64,000 nt of DNA from an uncultured Pelagibacteraceae bacterium (GCA_902534465.1 CACAPU010000005.1:19999-83998); one strand, 5' to 3'. Shown: positions 33,892 to 43,395, numbered from the stretch's first letter. Made by a program: numbers and translations. The notes: generated from the letters alone by a model not told the origin.

Positions 33892-34283
33892 TGAGCGAGG
33901 AATATTCATTAGAAATAGTAAACCCTGAAAAGTCTTTTTTGTCTAGAGATGATGTTACTGAGGTGGTAGTACCTGCATACGAGGGAGAAATTGGAATTTT
34001 AAAAGATCATATTTCTATTATATCTTTCTTAAAACCAGGAATTATCAAAATTTTTTCTAAGTCCGGAGAGGATAGCTACTATGTGAATGATGGTATAATT
34101 GAATTTAAAAATAATAATCTTTCTATACTCACAAGTCTTATTTTAGATTTGAAAGATATTGACAAGGAAAAATTAATAGAAATTAAGAAATCAGCAGAAG
34201 AAGAACTAAGTAAATCTGAAATCAGTGATCAAGAAAAATATTTATTAGACCAGAGAATTGAAGTGTTAAAATCAATTAACTAA
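33891..34283 (+). CDS. atpC: ATP synthase F1 epsilon subunit
   Basis: Small regulatory and stalk subunit. It has 130 residues, with the N-terminal beta-sandwich (LEIVNPEKSFLSRDDVTEVVVPAYEGEIGIL, DHISIISFLKPGIIKI) and a shortened C-terminal helical hairpin. It converges on rppH and the two coding regions overlap by 12 bases, leaving no room for an ordinary intrinsic terminator between them. Confidence 0.96.
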
Positions 34284-34751
34284 TATTTTTTTAATTTCTT
34301 TCTGAATTTTTTCATATACATGAAGCTTAAATGTTACGACTAGTTTAGTAATTTCATCAATATCTACCCACTTCCATTCAAGAAACTCTGGGTGTTTAGT
34401 TTTAATATTAATTTCTTTTTCGTCACCATTAAATCTCATAATATACCATTGCTGTTCTTGTCCTTTGAATTTACCTTTCCAAATAATTCCCAATAACTCA
34501 TTTGGTAAATGATAAGTAAGTAAGCCATCAACTTTTTTAATTAAACTCACTGATTTTATGCTTGTTTCTTCCTCTAATTCTCTAATTGCAGCTTCATAAA
34601 AGTCTTCACCTTTATCAACCCCACCCTGTGGCATTTGCCAAAAATTTTTTTTATTATCTATTCTTTTTGCAACAAAAATTTTGTTTTCTTTATTTAAAAC
34701 AACTATCCCCACGCCACTTCTAAGTGGTAAATTTTTATATTTCTCTTTCAT
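34272..34751 (-). CDS. rppH: RNA pyrophosphohydrolase (Nudix)
   Basis: Removes pyrophosphate from 5'-triphosphorylated mRNAs and so opens them to RNase E decay. At 159 residues it matches alphaproteobacterial RppH/NudH. The start has LPLRSGVGIVVLNKENKIFVAKR, and the Nudix box is GGVDKGEDFYEAAIRELEEET, preceded by FWQMPQ. The glycine near the end of the Nudix consensus is replaced by Ser (EEETSI). It is the last gene of the rplU-to-rppH minus-strand series, 1 base after ctpA. Confidence 0.93.
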   Translation of the reverse strand: MKEKYKNLPLRSGVGIVVLNKENKIFVAKRIDNKKNFWQMPQGGVDKGEDFYEAAIRELEEETSIKSVSLIKKVDGLLTYHLPNELLGIIWKGKFKGQEQQWYIMRFNGDEKEINIKTKHPEFLEWKWVDIDEITKLVVTFKLHVYEKIQKEIKKILVN

Positions 34752-34752
34752 T

Positions 34753-35895
34753 TTAACCGTTTAAGAGCTCTAAAGCGAATTGAAGTTGATTATCTGTATC
34801 AGTATTAAACCTAAAGTCGTCAGATCCTTCAGCAATCTCAATATCAGGTGAGACACCTATTTCTGAAATTGATTTGCCAGATGGAAGATAATATTTAGAT
34901 ACAGTTAATCTTATTGCACCTTTATTTTTGAGTGGAATAATTGATTGGACAGACCCTTTGCCATAGCTATTTTCTCCAATTACTACTGCTCTTTTGTGAT
35001 CCTTAAGTGCACCTGCTACAATTTCAGATGCAGATGCTGAACCATAATTTATTAAAACAACAATTGTATTTCCATCTAATATATCACCTTTTTTTGCAAA
35101 AAATTTTCTACTTTCATATTTTTTTTTACTTTTTGTTGAAACAATTTCTCCACTATCTAAAAAAAAATCTGTAATTTTAATTGCCTGAGAAAGAAGCCCA
35201 CCAGGATTATTTCTTAAATCTAAAATATAATTTTTAACATTTTTATTTTTTTTAAATTCTTTAATTTTATCCTTAATTTGATCACTACTATTTTCATTAA
35301 ATGAGGTAAGTCTCAAATAACCAGTCTTATTTTCTAATATTTCAGATTTTACAGATGAAACTTTAATTTTTTCTCTTGTGATATTAAAAACTAATGCCTT
35401 TCGTTCACCTCTTCGTCTGACTGTTATTTCAATATCTGTTCCAACAGGACCTCTCATAATATCTACTGCTTCACTCAAGGATTTTCCCTGAACTTGAATA
35501 TCATTAATTTTTACTATGTAATCACCAGCTTTAACTCCTGCTTCAGCCGCAGGTGAATCGTCCATGGGTGTTATTACTTTTATTACCCCAGCCTCCATAC
35601 TTACCTCAATTCCCAGACCACCAAATTCTCCACTAGTTTCTGTTTGCATACTTTTATAAGAATCTGGTGTCATATAAGCAGAGTAAGGGTCTAAAGATTG
35701 AAGAACGCCATTGATTGCAGCATCCATCACATCACTTTGATTTACCTCTTCAACAAATTCTTTGTTAATTTTGTCTAAGACTTCTGAAAAAACATCTATT
35801 TTTTTGTATATATCATTCTCATCTGATGAGCTTACAATATTAGTTATTGAAAAAAAAATAAATAATGACAAAAAAAAGATTTTAATTCTTTTCAT
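34753..35895 (-). CDS. ctpA: Carboxyl-terminal processing protease (S41 family)
   Basis: Periplasmic serine protease of 380 residues. The N-terminus is a signal peptide (MKRIKIFFLSLFIFFSITNIVSS), followed by a short helical part, a PDZ domain at about 85-165 (GGLGIEVSMEAGVIKVITPMDDSPAAEAG), and the S41 catalytic domain with YLRLTSFNE, LDLRNNPGGLLSQA, the nucleophile in YGSASASEIVAGAL and the lysine in SYGKGSVQ. The class trims C-termini of envelope proteins. Its start overlaps the rsfS stop by one base. Confidence 0.96.
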   Translation of the reverse strand: MKRIKIFFLSLFIFFSITNIVSSSDENDIYKKIDVFSEVLDKINKEFVEEVNQSDVMDAAINGVLQSLDPYSAYMTPDSYKSMQTETSGEFGGLGIEVSMEAGVIKVITPMDDSPAAEAGVKAGDYIVKINDIQVQGKSLSEAVDIMRGPVGTDIEITVRRRGERKALVFNITREKIKVSSVKSEILENKTGYLRLTSFNENSSDQIKDKIKEFKKNKNVKNYILDLRNNPGGLLSQAIKITDFFLDSGEIVSTKSKKKYESRKFFAKKGDILDGNTIVVLINYGSASASEIVAGALKDHKRAVVIGENSYGKGSVQSIIPLKNKGAIRLTVSKYYLPSGKSISEIGVSPDIEIAEGSDDFRFNTDTDNQLQFALELLNG

Positions 35896-36245
35896 TATAT
35901 AATTATTTTTTCTTTGGGAATTAACTCAGACCATATCTTTTCTAATTCATAAAATTTTCTTTTTTCAGGATTGAAAATATGAACAATTAGATCTATTCCA
36001 TCCACTAGCTTCCAGTCACTACTTTCTCTTCCTTCAATTTTACAGTTGTTTACGCCATTTTTTTTCAAGTATTCATAAACTTGCTCTGACAAAGCTTGGA
36101 TATGTCTTGAAGACGTTCCACTAGCGATTATCATTTGATCTGCTATTGAAGATTTTCCATCTAAATCGATTAAAACAATATCTAAGGCTTTATTTGCATC
36201 CAAAAGATTGATCACATCATTGTGAATAGAAGAGATTTTATCCAT
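35895..36245 (-). CDS. rsfS: Ribosomal silencing factor RsfS
   Basis: Binds L14 on free 50S subunits and blocks subunit joining during starvation. It has 116 residues and is a complete DUF143/Iojap domain: KALDIVLIDLDGKSSIADQMIIASGTSSRHIQAL, then EGRESSDWKLVDGIDLIVHIF. It lies directly downstream of nadD (17 bases) as in most proteobacteria. Confidence 0.96.
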   Translation of the reverse strand: MDKISSIHNDVINLLDANKALDIVLIDLDGKSSIADQMIIASGTSSRHIQALSEQVYEYLKKNGVNNCKIEGRESSDWKLVDGIDLIVHIFNPEKRKFYELEKIWSELIPKEKIII

Positions 36246-36262
36246 TAATTAATTTAAGAGTA

Positions 36263-36799
36263 TCAAATTTTTCTTAATTTAGAAGATGAAATATTGACCT
36301 TATTAAATTTCACGAATTCTAAGCTTTTTTTACTATATTTTTTAAAGGTCCTAGAACTTAATGATCTAGCCTTGTATCCGTCTCTGTCAAACACCAGAAT
36401 ATTACAAATAGATGTAATTAAATCAGAATTCTTCCATTTATGAAAATTTATCAAACTATCTGCTCCCATTATAAAATAAATATCAGTATTTTTATTTTTT
36501 TTTTTTATATATTTTATCAGGTCGACTGTTCTATTTGATTTAATTTTATCCTCAAAATATTTTACTTTTATAAATAAATATTCTTGAGTAATTTTTTTTG
36601 CAAAATTTATTCTTTTATTCAAACTTAAACTACTTTTATCTTTAAATGGATTTTTTTTGGTTACCGCCCAAATAATATTATCAATACCGTATCTTTTTTT
36701 TGCTTCCTTAGAGATACTTAAATGACCTTTATGCGCTGGATCGAAAGTTCCCCCAAGAATACCAATTTTTTTTTTATTTTCTTGTTTGACCTGATCCAT
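36263..36799 (-). CDS. nadD: Nicotinate-nucleotide adenylyltransferase
   Basis: Makes deamido-NAD from nicotinate mononucleotide and ATP. The listed ORF extends to 36913, but its first 38 residues lie inside proA in another frame and look nothing like NadD. The ATG at 36799 (MDQVKQENKKKIGILGGTFDP) gives 178 residues; an ATG three codons earlier at 36808 is the alternative. GILGGTFDPAHKGHL carries the HxGH nucleotidyltransferase motif, FIMGADSLINFHKW is the substrate loop, and VNISSSKLRKI is the end motif. It overlaps proA by about 26 bases. Confidence 0.93.
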   Translation of the reverse strand: MDQVKQENKKKIGILGGTFDPAHKGHLSISKEAKKRYGIDNIIWAVTKKNPFKDKSSLSLNKRINFAKKITQEYLFIKVKYFEDKIKSNRTVDLIKYIKKKNKNTDIYFIMGADSLINFHKWKNSDLITSICNILVFDRDGYKARSLSSRTFKKYSKKSLEFVKFNKVNISSSKLRKI

Positions 36800-38021
36800 A
36801 TATCTCATATTTGTAACTGACAAGCTGGTTAAGTCCAACAGGGCCTCTTGGTGGAAGTTTATTTGTTGAAATTCCAACCTCACCTCCAAAACCAAATTCA
36901 CCTCCATCAGCATACTGCGTTGAGGAATTATGAATAGCGATCGAACTTTTAATATTCTTTATAAAAAATTTAGCTGAAATTTTATTATTGGTAATTATTG
37001 CATCGGTATGCATTGTTCCATATTTATTAATATGATTTACTGCATCATTAATATTATCTACTAATTTGACAGAAATTTTTGCAGACAAATGTTCTTTCGA
37101 CCAAGTTTTATTATTTGCTAATTTTGAATTCCCATTAAACAATTTAGAGATTTTACTATCAGCATAAATAGTACAACCTCTTTTAGTTAGTTCATTTAAA
37201 ATCTCGCTTACATTTTTTGATTTATTTTTATGTATTAGGAGTGTTTCTGTAGCTCCACATATACTAGTATTACGCAACTTAGCATTGATTAATATTTTCT
37301 TTGCCATTGAAAGATTTACATCTTTATCAATATAAGTATGACAAATGCCTTCAAGATGACCAATTACAGGTACAGAGGATAAATCCTGAACTTTTTTTAC
37401 AAGATTTTTTCCACCTCTTGGAATAACAACATCTATATATTTTGACATTTTTGAAAGCATGTAGTCCACCAGCTTCCTATTTTTATTCTCAATAAACTGA
37501 ACAAAATTCTTATTTATTTTATTTTTTTCTAATGATTTTCTAAAAAGATTAGCTAAGATTTTATTACTAAAGTAAGCCTCAGAACCTCCTCTTAGTATTA
37601 CACAGTTTCCAGATTTAAAGCAAAGTGTTGATACATCTGAAGTAACATTTGGTCTACTTTCATAAATTACACCAATAATACCAATTGGAATTGATACTTT
37701 TTTTATTTTTAAGCCGTTTGGTCTTTTCCAGGTTTCTATGTCAACGTCTACTGGATCTTTAAATTTTATGATAGTTTCAATTGATTTAATAATCGAAATT
37801 ATTTTATCATTATTAAGAGCAAGTCTTTTTATTAAATTCTCTTTAAGTTTTTTTGATTTAGCAATTTTTACATCTTTTTTGTTTTCAAATAAAATTTTAT
37901 TTTGATTTTTTAAAATAAGTTGAATGTAATAATTTAATACTTTATTTTTTTTTTTATTACTTATTTTGTCTTGAAAAGCAATTTTTGCATTTTTACCAAT
38001 TTTTTCTAAAGTTTTACTCAT
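36774..38021 (-). CDS. proA: Gamma-glutamyl phosphate reductase
   Basis: NADPH-dependent second step of proline synthesis. It has 415 residues of the aldehyde dehydrogenase fold: IGVIYESRPNVTSDVSTLCFKSGNCVILRGGSEA is the cofactor region, the catalytic cysteine is in RNTSICGATETLLIH, and HNSSTQYADGGEFGFGGEVGIST is the C-terminal signature. It overlaps proB by 4 bases (ATGA), so the two are translationally coupled. Confidence 0.97.
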   Translation of the reverse strand: MSKTLEKIGKNAKIAFQDKISNKKKNKVLNYYIQLILKNQNKILFENKKDVKIAKSKKLKENLIKRLALNNDKIISIIKSIETIIKFKDPVDVDIETWKRPNGLKIKKVSIPIGIIGVIYESRPNVTSDVSTLCFKSGNCVILRGGSEAYFSNKILANLFRKSLEKNKINKNFVQFIENKNRKLVDYMLSKMSKYIDVVIPRGGKNLVKKVQDLSSVPVIGHLEGICHTYIDKDVNLSMAKKILINAKLRNTSICGATETLLIHKNKSKNVSEILNELTKRGCTIYADSKISKLFNGNSKLANNKTWSKEHLSAKISVKLVDNINDAVNHINKYGTMHTDAIITNNKISAKFFIKNIKSSIAIHNSSTQYADGGEFGFGGEVGISTNKLPPRGPVGLNQLVSYKYEIYGSGQTRK

Positions 38022-39127
38022 TTAAGTAACACCATGTCGTCTTTGTGAATAACCTCTGATTTTGAAACATAACCTAAAATATCATTTATTTTAGTAGAGT
38101 GTTTTCCTTTAATTTTCAAAATTTCTTCAGAAGAGAAACTGCTCAATCCTCGTGCTAATTCAGTCATATTATTATTTAGTATTTTGATATGATCACCTTT
38201 GCTAAAACTACCTTGCACATCTTTTATTCCTGCGGCAAGTAAACTTTTCCCGTTATTCAAAGCTGATAATGCACCTTCATCGATAATTATTTTCCCCTTT
38301 GGCGAAATTGAGCTTATTATCCACTTTTTTCTAGCATCTAATTTTGAAATCTTAGGTAAGAACCAAGTACATATATTTTTCGTCAAAATTTTTTGTATTG
38401 GTCTATTTATCAAACCATTAGCTATGGCCATATGACATCCTGAAAATTGACAAATTTTAGCAGCATCAATCTTTGTTTTCATTCCGCCAGATCCAAACTC
38501 TCCAGTTTTATTTGTTGCTAACATTTCTACATTTTGGTCAATATTTTTGATCTCACGAATTAGTTTAGCTTTATTATCTAATTTTGGATCTTTTGAGTAA
38601 AGACCATTTACATCAGATAATAAAATCAAACAATCTGCACTTGATATCTGAGCAACTCTAGATGCAAGCCTATCATTATCTCCATATTTAATCTCAGAGG
38701 TAGCAATACTATCATTTTCATTTACTATTGGTATAAAACCAAGTTCAAACAAATTTTCAAAAGTTCTTTTAGCATTTATTGCTCTCCGTCTTTTTTCTGT
38801 ATCTTCAAGGGTTAATAATATTTGTGACAGATTAATTTTTGACTTATTAAAAGTTTTTTTAAAAAGATTCATTAATTCAATTTGTCCAATTGAAGCTACA
38901 GCTTGACTTTTATCAAGTTTCAATTTTTTCTTACTTAATTTTAACTTTTTACAGCCAAGGGCAATCGCTCCTGAGCTTACTAAAATAACATTTTTCTTTA
39001 ATTTTTTGAGATGTTCAATATCCTTAGCAAAATCCTTTAACCACTTTTCTCTAACAATTTTTTTGTCATTAATTAATAAAGACGATCCTATCTTTATGAC
39101 AACGGTTTTTGACTCCCTAAGATACAT
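38018..39127 (-). CDS. proB: Glutamate 5-kinase
   Basis: First step of proline synthesis, usually feedback-inhibited by proline. It has 369 residues: an amino-acid kinase domain (VVIKIGSSLL, VSSGAIALGCKKL, NENDSIATSEIKYGDNDRLASRVA, GSGGMKTKIDAA) and a C-terminal PUA domain from about residue 275 (GKIIIDEGALSAL...AGIKDVQGSFSKGD). It overlaps the obgE end by 11 bases. Confidence 0.97.
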   Translation of the reverse strand: MYLRESKTVVIKIGSSLLINDKKIVREKWLKDFAKDIEHLKKLKKNVILVSSGAIALGCKKLKLSKKKLKLDKSQAVASIGQIELMNLFKKTFNKSKINLSQILLTLEDTEKRRRAINAKRTFENLFELGFIPIVNENDSIATSEIKYGDNDRLASRVAQISSADCLILLSDVNGLYSKDPKLDNKAKLIREIKNIDQNVEMLATNKTGEFGSGGMKTKIDAAKICQFSGCHMAIANGLINRPIQKILTKNICTWFLPKISKLDARKKWIISSISPKGKIIIDEGALSALNNGKSLLAAGIKDVQGSFSKGDHIKILNNNMTELARGLSSFSSEEILKIKGKHSTKINDILGYVSKSEVIHKDDMVLLK

Positions 39128-40100
39128 AATTAAGTAATTTTGATTTAATATCAGATACAGATTTTTTATCGAGCGTTGATATTCTAAAAGTACGTTTCTT
39201 TGTTATTTTTTCAAAGTCTTTAATTTTTATACTTATTTCATTGTCATCGATTAGGTCTATCTTATTAAATACAATTATTTCCTGCTTTTTTGTAAGTTCT
39301 GAGCTGTATTTTTCCATTTCATCTCTAACTTGGATATATGAATGAGATAAATCACTTTCTGATATATCTATAAGATGTAACAATACTTTACATCTTTCTA
39401 TATGTTTTAAAAATTTAATACCTAATCCTATTCCTTTATGTGCGCCTTCAATTAATCCTGGAATATCCGCTAAGATTATTTCCTTATTGTCATACATTGC
39501 AACTCCAAGATTTGGATTTAAAGTTGTAAATTTATAATTCGCTATTTTAGGGGTTGCACTAGTTAATGATGCTAATAAACTTGATTTACCTGCATTTGGC
39601 AATCCAATAATTCCTATATCTGCAATTGTTTTAAGTTGAAGCCATATCCAAAACTCTTCACCAATTGTTCCTTTAGTAAATTTTTTTGGAGCTCTATTTG
39701 TTGAAGATTTAAATCTTGTATTTCCAAATCCTCCTTTGCCACCAATTGCTGCAACAAATTCCTCATTCTCTTTTTTAAAATCATAAATTAAAGTTTTATT
39801 GTCTTCTTCAAATACTTGTGTCCCAATTGGTACTTTCAAATATAAATCTTCTCCACCTCTTCCAGTCATATTTTTTCCACTTCCATCTCTACCTTTTTCA
39901 GCTTTAAAGTGTTGTTGATATCTAAAATCAATCAGTGTGTTTAAATTTCTTTCTGATATAAGAATTACTGAACCACCTTTTCCTCCATCACCTCCATCAG
40001 GTCCTCCAAATTCAATAAATTTTTCTCTTCTAAAGCTAGGTGATCCAGACCCACCGTCTCCAGCTTTTACATATATCTTTACTTGATCGAGAAATTTCAT
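39117..40100 (-). CDS. obgE: GTPase Obg/CgtA, ribosome assembly
   Basis: Essential GTPase that binds the 50S subunit. It has 327 residues: the glycine-rich Obg domain (KAGDGGSGSPSFRREKFIEFGGPDGGDGGKGG, about 1-155) and the G domain with GLPNAGKSSLLASLT, DIPGLIEGAHKGIGLG and FNKIDLI. There is no long C-terminal acidic extension. It follows rpmA by 27 bases in the standard rplU-rpmA-obgE arrangement. Confidence 0.98.
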   Translation of the reverse strand: MKFLDQVKIYVKAGDGGSGSPSFRREKFIEFGGPDGGDGGKGGSVILISERNLNTLIDFRYQQHFKAEKGRDGSGKNMTGRGGEDLYLKVPIGTQVFEEDNKTLIYDFKKENEEFVAAIGGKGGFGNTRFKSSTNRAPKKFTKGTIGEEFWIWLQLKTIADIGIIGLPNAGKSSLLASLTSATPKIANYKFTTLNPNLGVAMYDNKEIILADIPGLIEGAHKGIGLGIKFLKHIERCKVLLHLIDISESDLSHSYIQVRDEMEKYSSELTKKQEIIVFNKIDLIDDNEISIKIKDFEKITKKRTFRISTLDKKSVSDIKSKLLNYVS

Positions 40101-40127
40101 GATTTTACAGATGTTATTATCTGTTTA

Positions 40128-40382
40128 TTAGTTAGGCTTTACTGAAACGTAAGTTCTGTCTGACTTGCTTTTTTTAAAAATTACTTTTCCTTTAACAACA
40201 GAAAAAATTGAATGGTCTCTACCCATTCCAACATTTTCTCCAGGAAATATTTTAGTACCTCTTTGTCTAACAATTATATTTCCAGGTACTACCAATTGAC
40301 CACCATATTTCTTTACTCCCAATCTACGACCAGCACTATCTCTTCCGTTCCTTGATGATCCACCTGCTTTTTTTGTTGCCAT
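40128..40382 (-). CDS. rpmA: 50S ribosomal protein L27
   Basis: Its N-terminal arm reaches the peptidyl-transferase centre. It has 84 residues ([29 protein letters not shown], then [27 protein letters not shown]). The N-terminus is directly mature, with no Firmicutes-type cleavable extension. It lies 11 bases after rplU. Confidence 0.98.
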   Translation of the reverse strand: MATKKAGGSSRNGRDSAGRRLGVKKYGGQLVVPGNIIVRQRGTKIFPGENVGMGRDHSIFSVVKGKVIFKKSKSDRTYVSVKPN

Positions 40383-40393
40383 AATTTACCTAT

Positions 40394-40804
40394 TTATTTT
40401 GAAGCCTCGATTTTTTCTTCTTTAGCCTCTTTGACTCCAGTTTCTTTTTTTTTCATTTTTTCAGCCTCTGATAGCACTTTACCATCTTTTGAAAAAATCT
40501 TACTAATTCTTATTAACGAGAATTGCTGTCTGTGTCCATTTTTTCGTCTTGAATTTTTTCTTCTTCTTTTTTTAAAAATTAAAACTGTTCTTTCTTTACC
40601 ATTTTTTAACAATTCTGCTTCAACTTTAGCTCCACTTACTGTTGGTTCCCCCAACTCAATACTTTTATCATTTCCATAAGCTAAAATTTCTTTAAATTCC
40701 ACTTTAGTATCTGGATTAGAATCTGGCAATTTTTCAACTTTAATAATCTCTCCAGCAGATACTTTATACTGCTTTCCACCTGTTTGTATTACTGCGTATG
40801 ACAT
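40394..40804 (-). CDS. rplU: 50S ribosomal protein L21
   Basis: Large-subunit protein of 136 residues. The first 103 or so are standard L21 (MSYAVIQTGGKQYKVSAGE, KKRRRKNSRRKNGHRQQFSLIRI). The family is usually 102-105 residues, so there is a 30-residue lysine/glutamate-rich tail (KKKETGVKEAKEEKIEASK), loosely like the tails on S16 and L19 but without the perfect repeat. It heads a minus-strand run down to rppH; the 64 bases upstream show no hairpin I would trust. Confidence 0.97.
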   Translation of the reverse strand: MSYAVIQTGGKQYKVSAGEIIKVEKLPDSNPDTKVEFKEILAYGNDKSIELGEPTVSGAKVEAELLKNGKERTVLIFKKRRRKNSRRKNGHRQQFSLIRISKIFSKDGKVLSEAEKMKKKETGVKEAKEEKIEASK

Positions 40805-40868
40805 TAAAATCCTAATTTTTAATTATCAGCAATATAGTCAGGGCCTTATGTTAGTCAAGCTGAATAAG

Positions 40869-41588
40869 CTAGAAATTATCCTTTAAATCTCTCAATTTTG
40901 AAAAGTTTTCAACATTTTTTGATCTTAAAAAAATATTAGTTTTCAGCTCATCCTCAAGTGTTGACGGAACGCTTGGCTGACCTTTGGCCAGTTGATTTTT
41001 TATAAATTCAATTTTCGAAATTAAAGCTTGATTGTCTGGATCGTATTTTAGACAAAAATCTGAATTTTTTAATGTATATTCATGCCCACAATAAATTTCT
41101 GTCTCAATTGGTAAACTTTTTAACAACTGCAAAGAGTTAAACATTTGTTCATGAGTACCCTCAAACACTCTTCCGCAACCTAATGAAAATAATGTATCTC
41201 CAGAAAATAATGCTTTTTCATTAAAAAAATAGAAACATATATGGCCCAAAGTATGTCCTGGAATATGAAAAACTTTTGCTTCAAATATACCGTCTTTCCA
41301 ATTTTCATCATTTTTTAATGATATATCTATTTCAGGTATCCTATGTTTATCTTCATGAAAACCTATAACTTTGGCATTGTATAATTTCTTGAGCTCTTTA
41401 TTGCCTCCCACATGATCATAATGATGGTGAGTATTCATTATAAATTTTAATTTTAGATTAAGACTTTCAATTTTATTTATTATAGGCTTTGCTTCACTGG
41501 GATCTATTACAATAGTAGATTTTGTTAATTGATCAATTAATAAATAGGAAAAATTATCTTCTAAACATTTTATAATTTCTATTTTCAT
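40869..41588 (-). CDS. gloB: Hydroxyacylglutathione hydrolase (glyoxalase II)
   Basis: Hydrolyses S-lactoylglutathione to lactate and glutathione, detoxifying methylglyoxal. It has 239 residues of the metallo-beta-lactamase fold: NTHHHYDHVGG (metal site), IPGHTLGHICFYF, FSGDTLFSLGCGRVFEGT and YCGHEYTLKN. The end (NIFLRSKN) is the family's substrate-binding region. It lies 1 base after metW and is probably cotranscribed with metX-metW. Confidence 0.95.
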   Translation of the reverse strand: MKIEIIKCLEDNFSYLLIDQLTKSTIVIDPSEAKPIINKIESLNLKLKFIMNTHHHYDHVGGNKELKKLYNAKVIGFHEDKHRIPEIDISLKNDENWKDGIFEAKVFHIPGHTLGHICFYFFNEKALFSGDTLFSLGCGRVFEGTHEQMFNSLQLLKSLPIETEIYCGHEYTLKNSDFCLKYDPDNQALISKIEFIKNQLAKGQPSVPSTLEDELKTNIFLRSKNVENFSKLRDLKDNF

Positions 41589-41589
41589 T

Positions 41590-42186
41590 TTACTTTTCTA
41601 ATAAAAAAATACCCAATTCAGATATTAGGTTTTTATATTTTAAATTTGAATTTGAAATATTTGATATTTTTTCTCCATTTAAAGAAATTGTTTTATAAAT
41701 ATTAATTCCTTTATTGTTACAAAAATTATAAAAGTCTTGAATCGTACACATATGTAGATTGGGGGTATTGTACCATTGATAAGGCAAATTCTTTGTAACG
41801 GGCATTTCTCCTTTTAATAGCAAATCTAGTCTAACTTTCCAATGTCCAAAATTTGGAATTGTAACGATTACCTTTTTTCCTACTCTTAATAAATTTTCAA
41901 TTACTTTTTCTGGACTCATAAATGCTTGAAGCGTTTGACTTAATATTACATAATCAAATGATAAATCTGGAAATTGTTTTAAATCATTCTCAGCATCGCC
42001 TTCAATAACAGCTAGTCCTTTGGATAAACATTTTTTTACTTTTTCTTTAGAAATTTCAAGTCCTCTAACATCTACCACTTTATTTTTTGATAGATATTCC
42101 ATCAAAATTCCATCACCACATCCAACGTCTAAAACTCTTGATTTTTCCTCAATAAACCTAGATATAACTTTAAATTCTTCTTTCAT
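41590..42186 (-). CDS. metW: MetW, methionine biosynthesis methyltransferase-fold protein
   Basis: It has 198 residues with a class I methyltransferase fold: VLDVGCGDGILMEYL is the SAM loop, DYVILSQTLQAFMSPEKVIENLLRVG and VTIPNFGHWKVRLDLLLKGEMPVTKNLPYQWYNTPNLH are MetW signatures. In many proteobacteria MetW is paired with MetX and stimulates or is required for homoserine acylation. Here it overlaps the end of metX by 17 bases, which supports joint action. Confidence 0.95.
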   Translation of the reverse strand: MKEEFKVISRFIEEKSRVLDVGCGDGILMEYLSKNKVVDVRGLEISKEKVKKCLSKGLAVIEGDAENDLKQFPDLSFDYVILSQTLQAFMSPEKVIENLLRVGKKVIVTIPNFGHWKVRLDLLLKGEMPVTKNLPYQWYNTPNLHMCTIQDFYNFCNNKGINIYKTISLNGEKISNISNSNLKYKNLISELGIFLLEK

Positions 42187-43303
42187 TAATATTAGAATAT
42201 GTTGTGTTTAAATAATTTTTAATAGTGCTTAAAAAATCTGGTACGTTTAATAAAAAGGAATCATGGCCCTTATCAGTTTTAATTTCAACAAAACCAACAT
42301 CGGCACCTATTGCATTAAGTGCTATAACAATATCTTTATTCTCAGAGGTTGGGTACAACCAATCAGAAGTAAATGAAATAATAAAAAACTTTGTTTTCGT
42401 ATCTTTAAATGCTTTAGAAAGGTTTCCATTAAATTGTTTAGTTAAATCAAAATAATCCATTGCTCTCGTTATATACAAATAACTATTTGCATCAAATCTA
42501 TCTACAAATACAGAACCTTGGTATCTCAAATAACTCTCAATTTGAAAGTCAGCATCAAATCCAAATTTTAAATCAGATCTTTCTTGAAGATTTCTTCCAA
42601 ACTTTTCCTGTAAACCTTGTTTTGATAAATACGTGATATGAGCAGCCATCCTAGCGACAGCCAAACCTTTATCAGGATTTATTGATTTTTCATCATACAT
42701 TCCCTCTTTCCAATTACTGTCAGACATTATTGCCTGTCTTCCAAGTTCGTTAAAAGCAATATTTTGAGCTGAATGACTAGCCGTACAAGCAATTGGTAAT
42801 GCTACTCTAGCCTTACTTGGAAAGTTTGATACGAATTGTAAAACTTGCATTCCGCCCATGGAGCCACCAGCAACTGCAAACAATTTTTCTATTTTAAAAT
42901 AATCTAATAGATTGTATTGAGCGTTAACCATATCGTTAATTGTAATGACAGGAAAATTTGTTCCTATAGGTTTTTTGGTCAAAGGATCAATAGTTCCCGG
43001 TCCATAGGATCCCATACATCCACCAATAACATTCGCACAGATAACAAAAAATTTATCAGTATCGAATGACTTACCTGGACCAACTGCATAGTTCCACCAA
43101 CCCTCTTTTTTTGTAATTGGATTTATACCTGAGGCATACTGATCGCCAGTTAGCGCATGAAAAATTAATATAGCATTATCTTTCTTCTCATTAAGCTTTC
43201 CATAGGTCTCATAAGCTAATGGAAAGTTCGATATTTCCTTGCCACAATCAAGCTTAAGAGTTTTTTTAATAAGTATGTTTTTCATTTCATTTAAATTGTT
43301 CAT
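42170..43303 (-). CDS. metX: Homoserine O-acyltransferase MetX
   Basis: Acylates homoserine in methionine synthesis (acetyl- or succinyl-CoA donor not decided here). It has 377 residues of the alpha/beta-hydrolase fold: FHALTGDQYASG, the nucleophile in AVAGGSMGGMQVLQFV, the aspartate in FTSDWLYPTSENKDI and the histidine in DKGHDSFLL. The ATG at 43303 is used by the track; an ATG six codons later (MKNILIKK) is also possible, and neither has a strong Shine-Dalgarno. A SAM-II-type riboswitch lies 35 bases upstream, so SAM should repress it. Confidence 0.96.
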   Translation of the reverse strand: MNNLNEMKNILIKKTLKLDCGKEISNFPLAYETYGKLNEKKDNAILIFHALTGDQYASGINPITKKEGWWNYAVGPGKSFDTDKFFVICANVIGGCMGSYGPGTIDPLTKKPIGTNFPVITINDMVNAQYNLLDYFKIEKLFAVAGGSMGGMQVLQFVSNFPSKARVALPIACTASHSAQNIAFNELGRQAIMSDSNWKEGMYDEKSINPDKGLAVARMAAHITYLSKQGLQEKFGRNLQERSDLKFGFDADFQIESYLRYQGSVFVDRFDANSYLYITRAMDYFDLTKQFNGNLSKAFKDTKTKFFIISFTSDWLYPTSENKDIVIALNAIGADVGFVEIKTDKGHDSFLLNVPDFLSTIKNYLNTTYSNINERRI

Positions 43304-43338
43304 ATAAATTTTGCTGAAATGAATTGTGAGAAAAAAAA

Positions 43339-43387
43339 CTTATTTAGCAGGTTTTTTAAAGCGCTCGCAATTCAGTTAAATCAGCGC
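43339..43387 (-). promoter_or_regulatory. SAM-II-type riboswitch upstream of metX
   Basis: The minus strand reads GCGCTGATTTAACTGAATTG, then CGAGCGC, an A/T stretch, and GCTAAATAAG. This follows the SAM-II consensus closely: P1 GCGCT/AGCGC, the invariant GATTTAAC loop, and the 3' GCTAAA element. The aptamer begins almost at the predicted transcription start and ends about 35 bases before the metX ATG. SAM-II controls methionine and SAM genes in alphaproteobacteria. The related SAM-V class shares core elements, but the spacing here looks like SAM-II. Confidence 0.88.
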
Positions 43388-43395
43388 AAAAAGCT

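Noticed and set aside
36800-36913. Extended NadD start at 36913
   Set aside because: These codons lie within proA in another frame and give no NadD-like sequence; the ATG at 36799 (or 36808) precedes the conserved GILGGTFDP.
40805-40868. L21 leader RNA upstream of rplU
   Set aside because: 64 AT-rich bases without a convincing stem on the minus strand.
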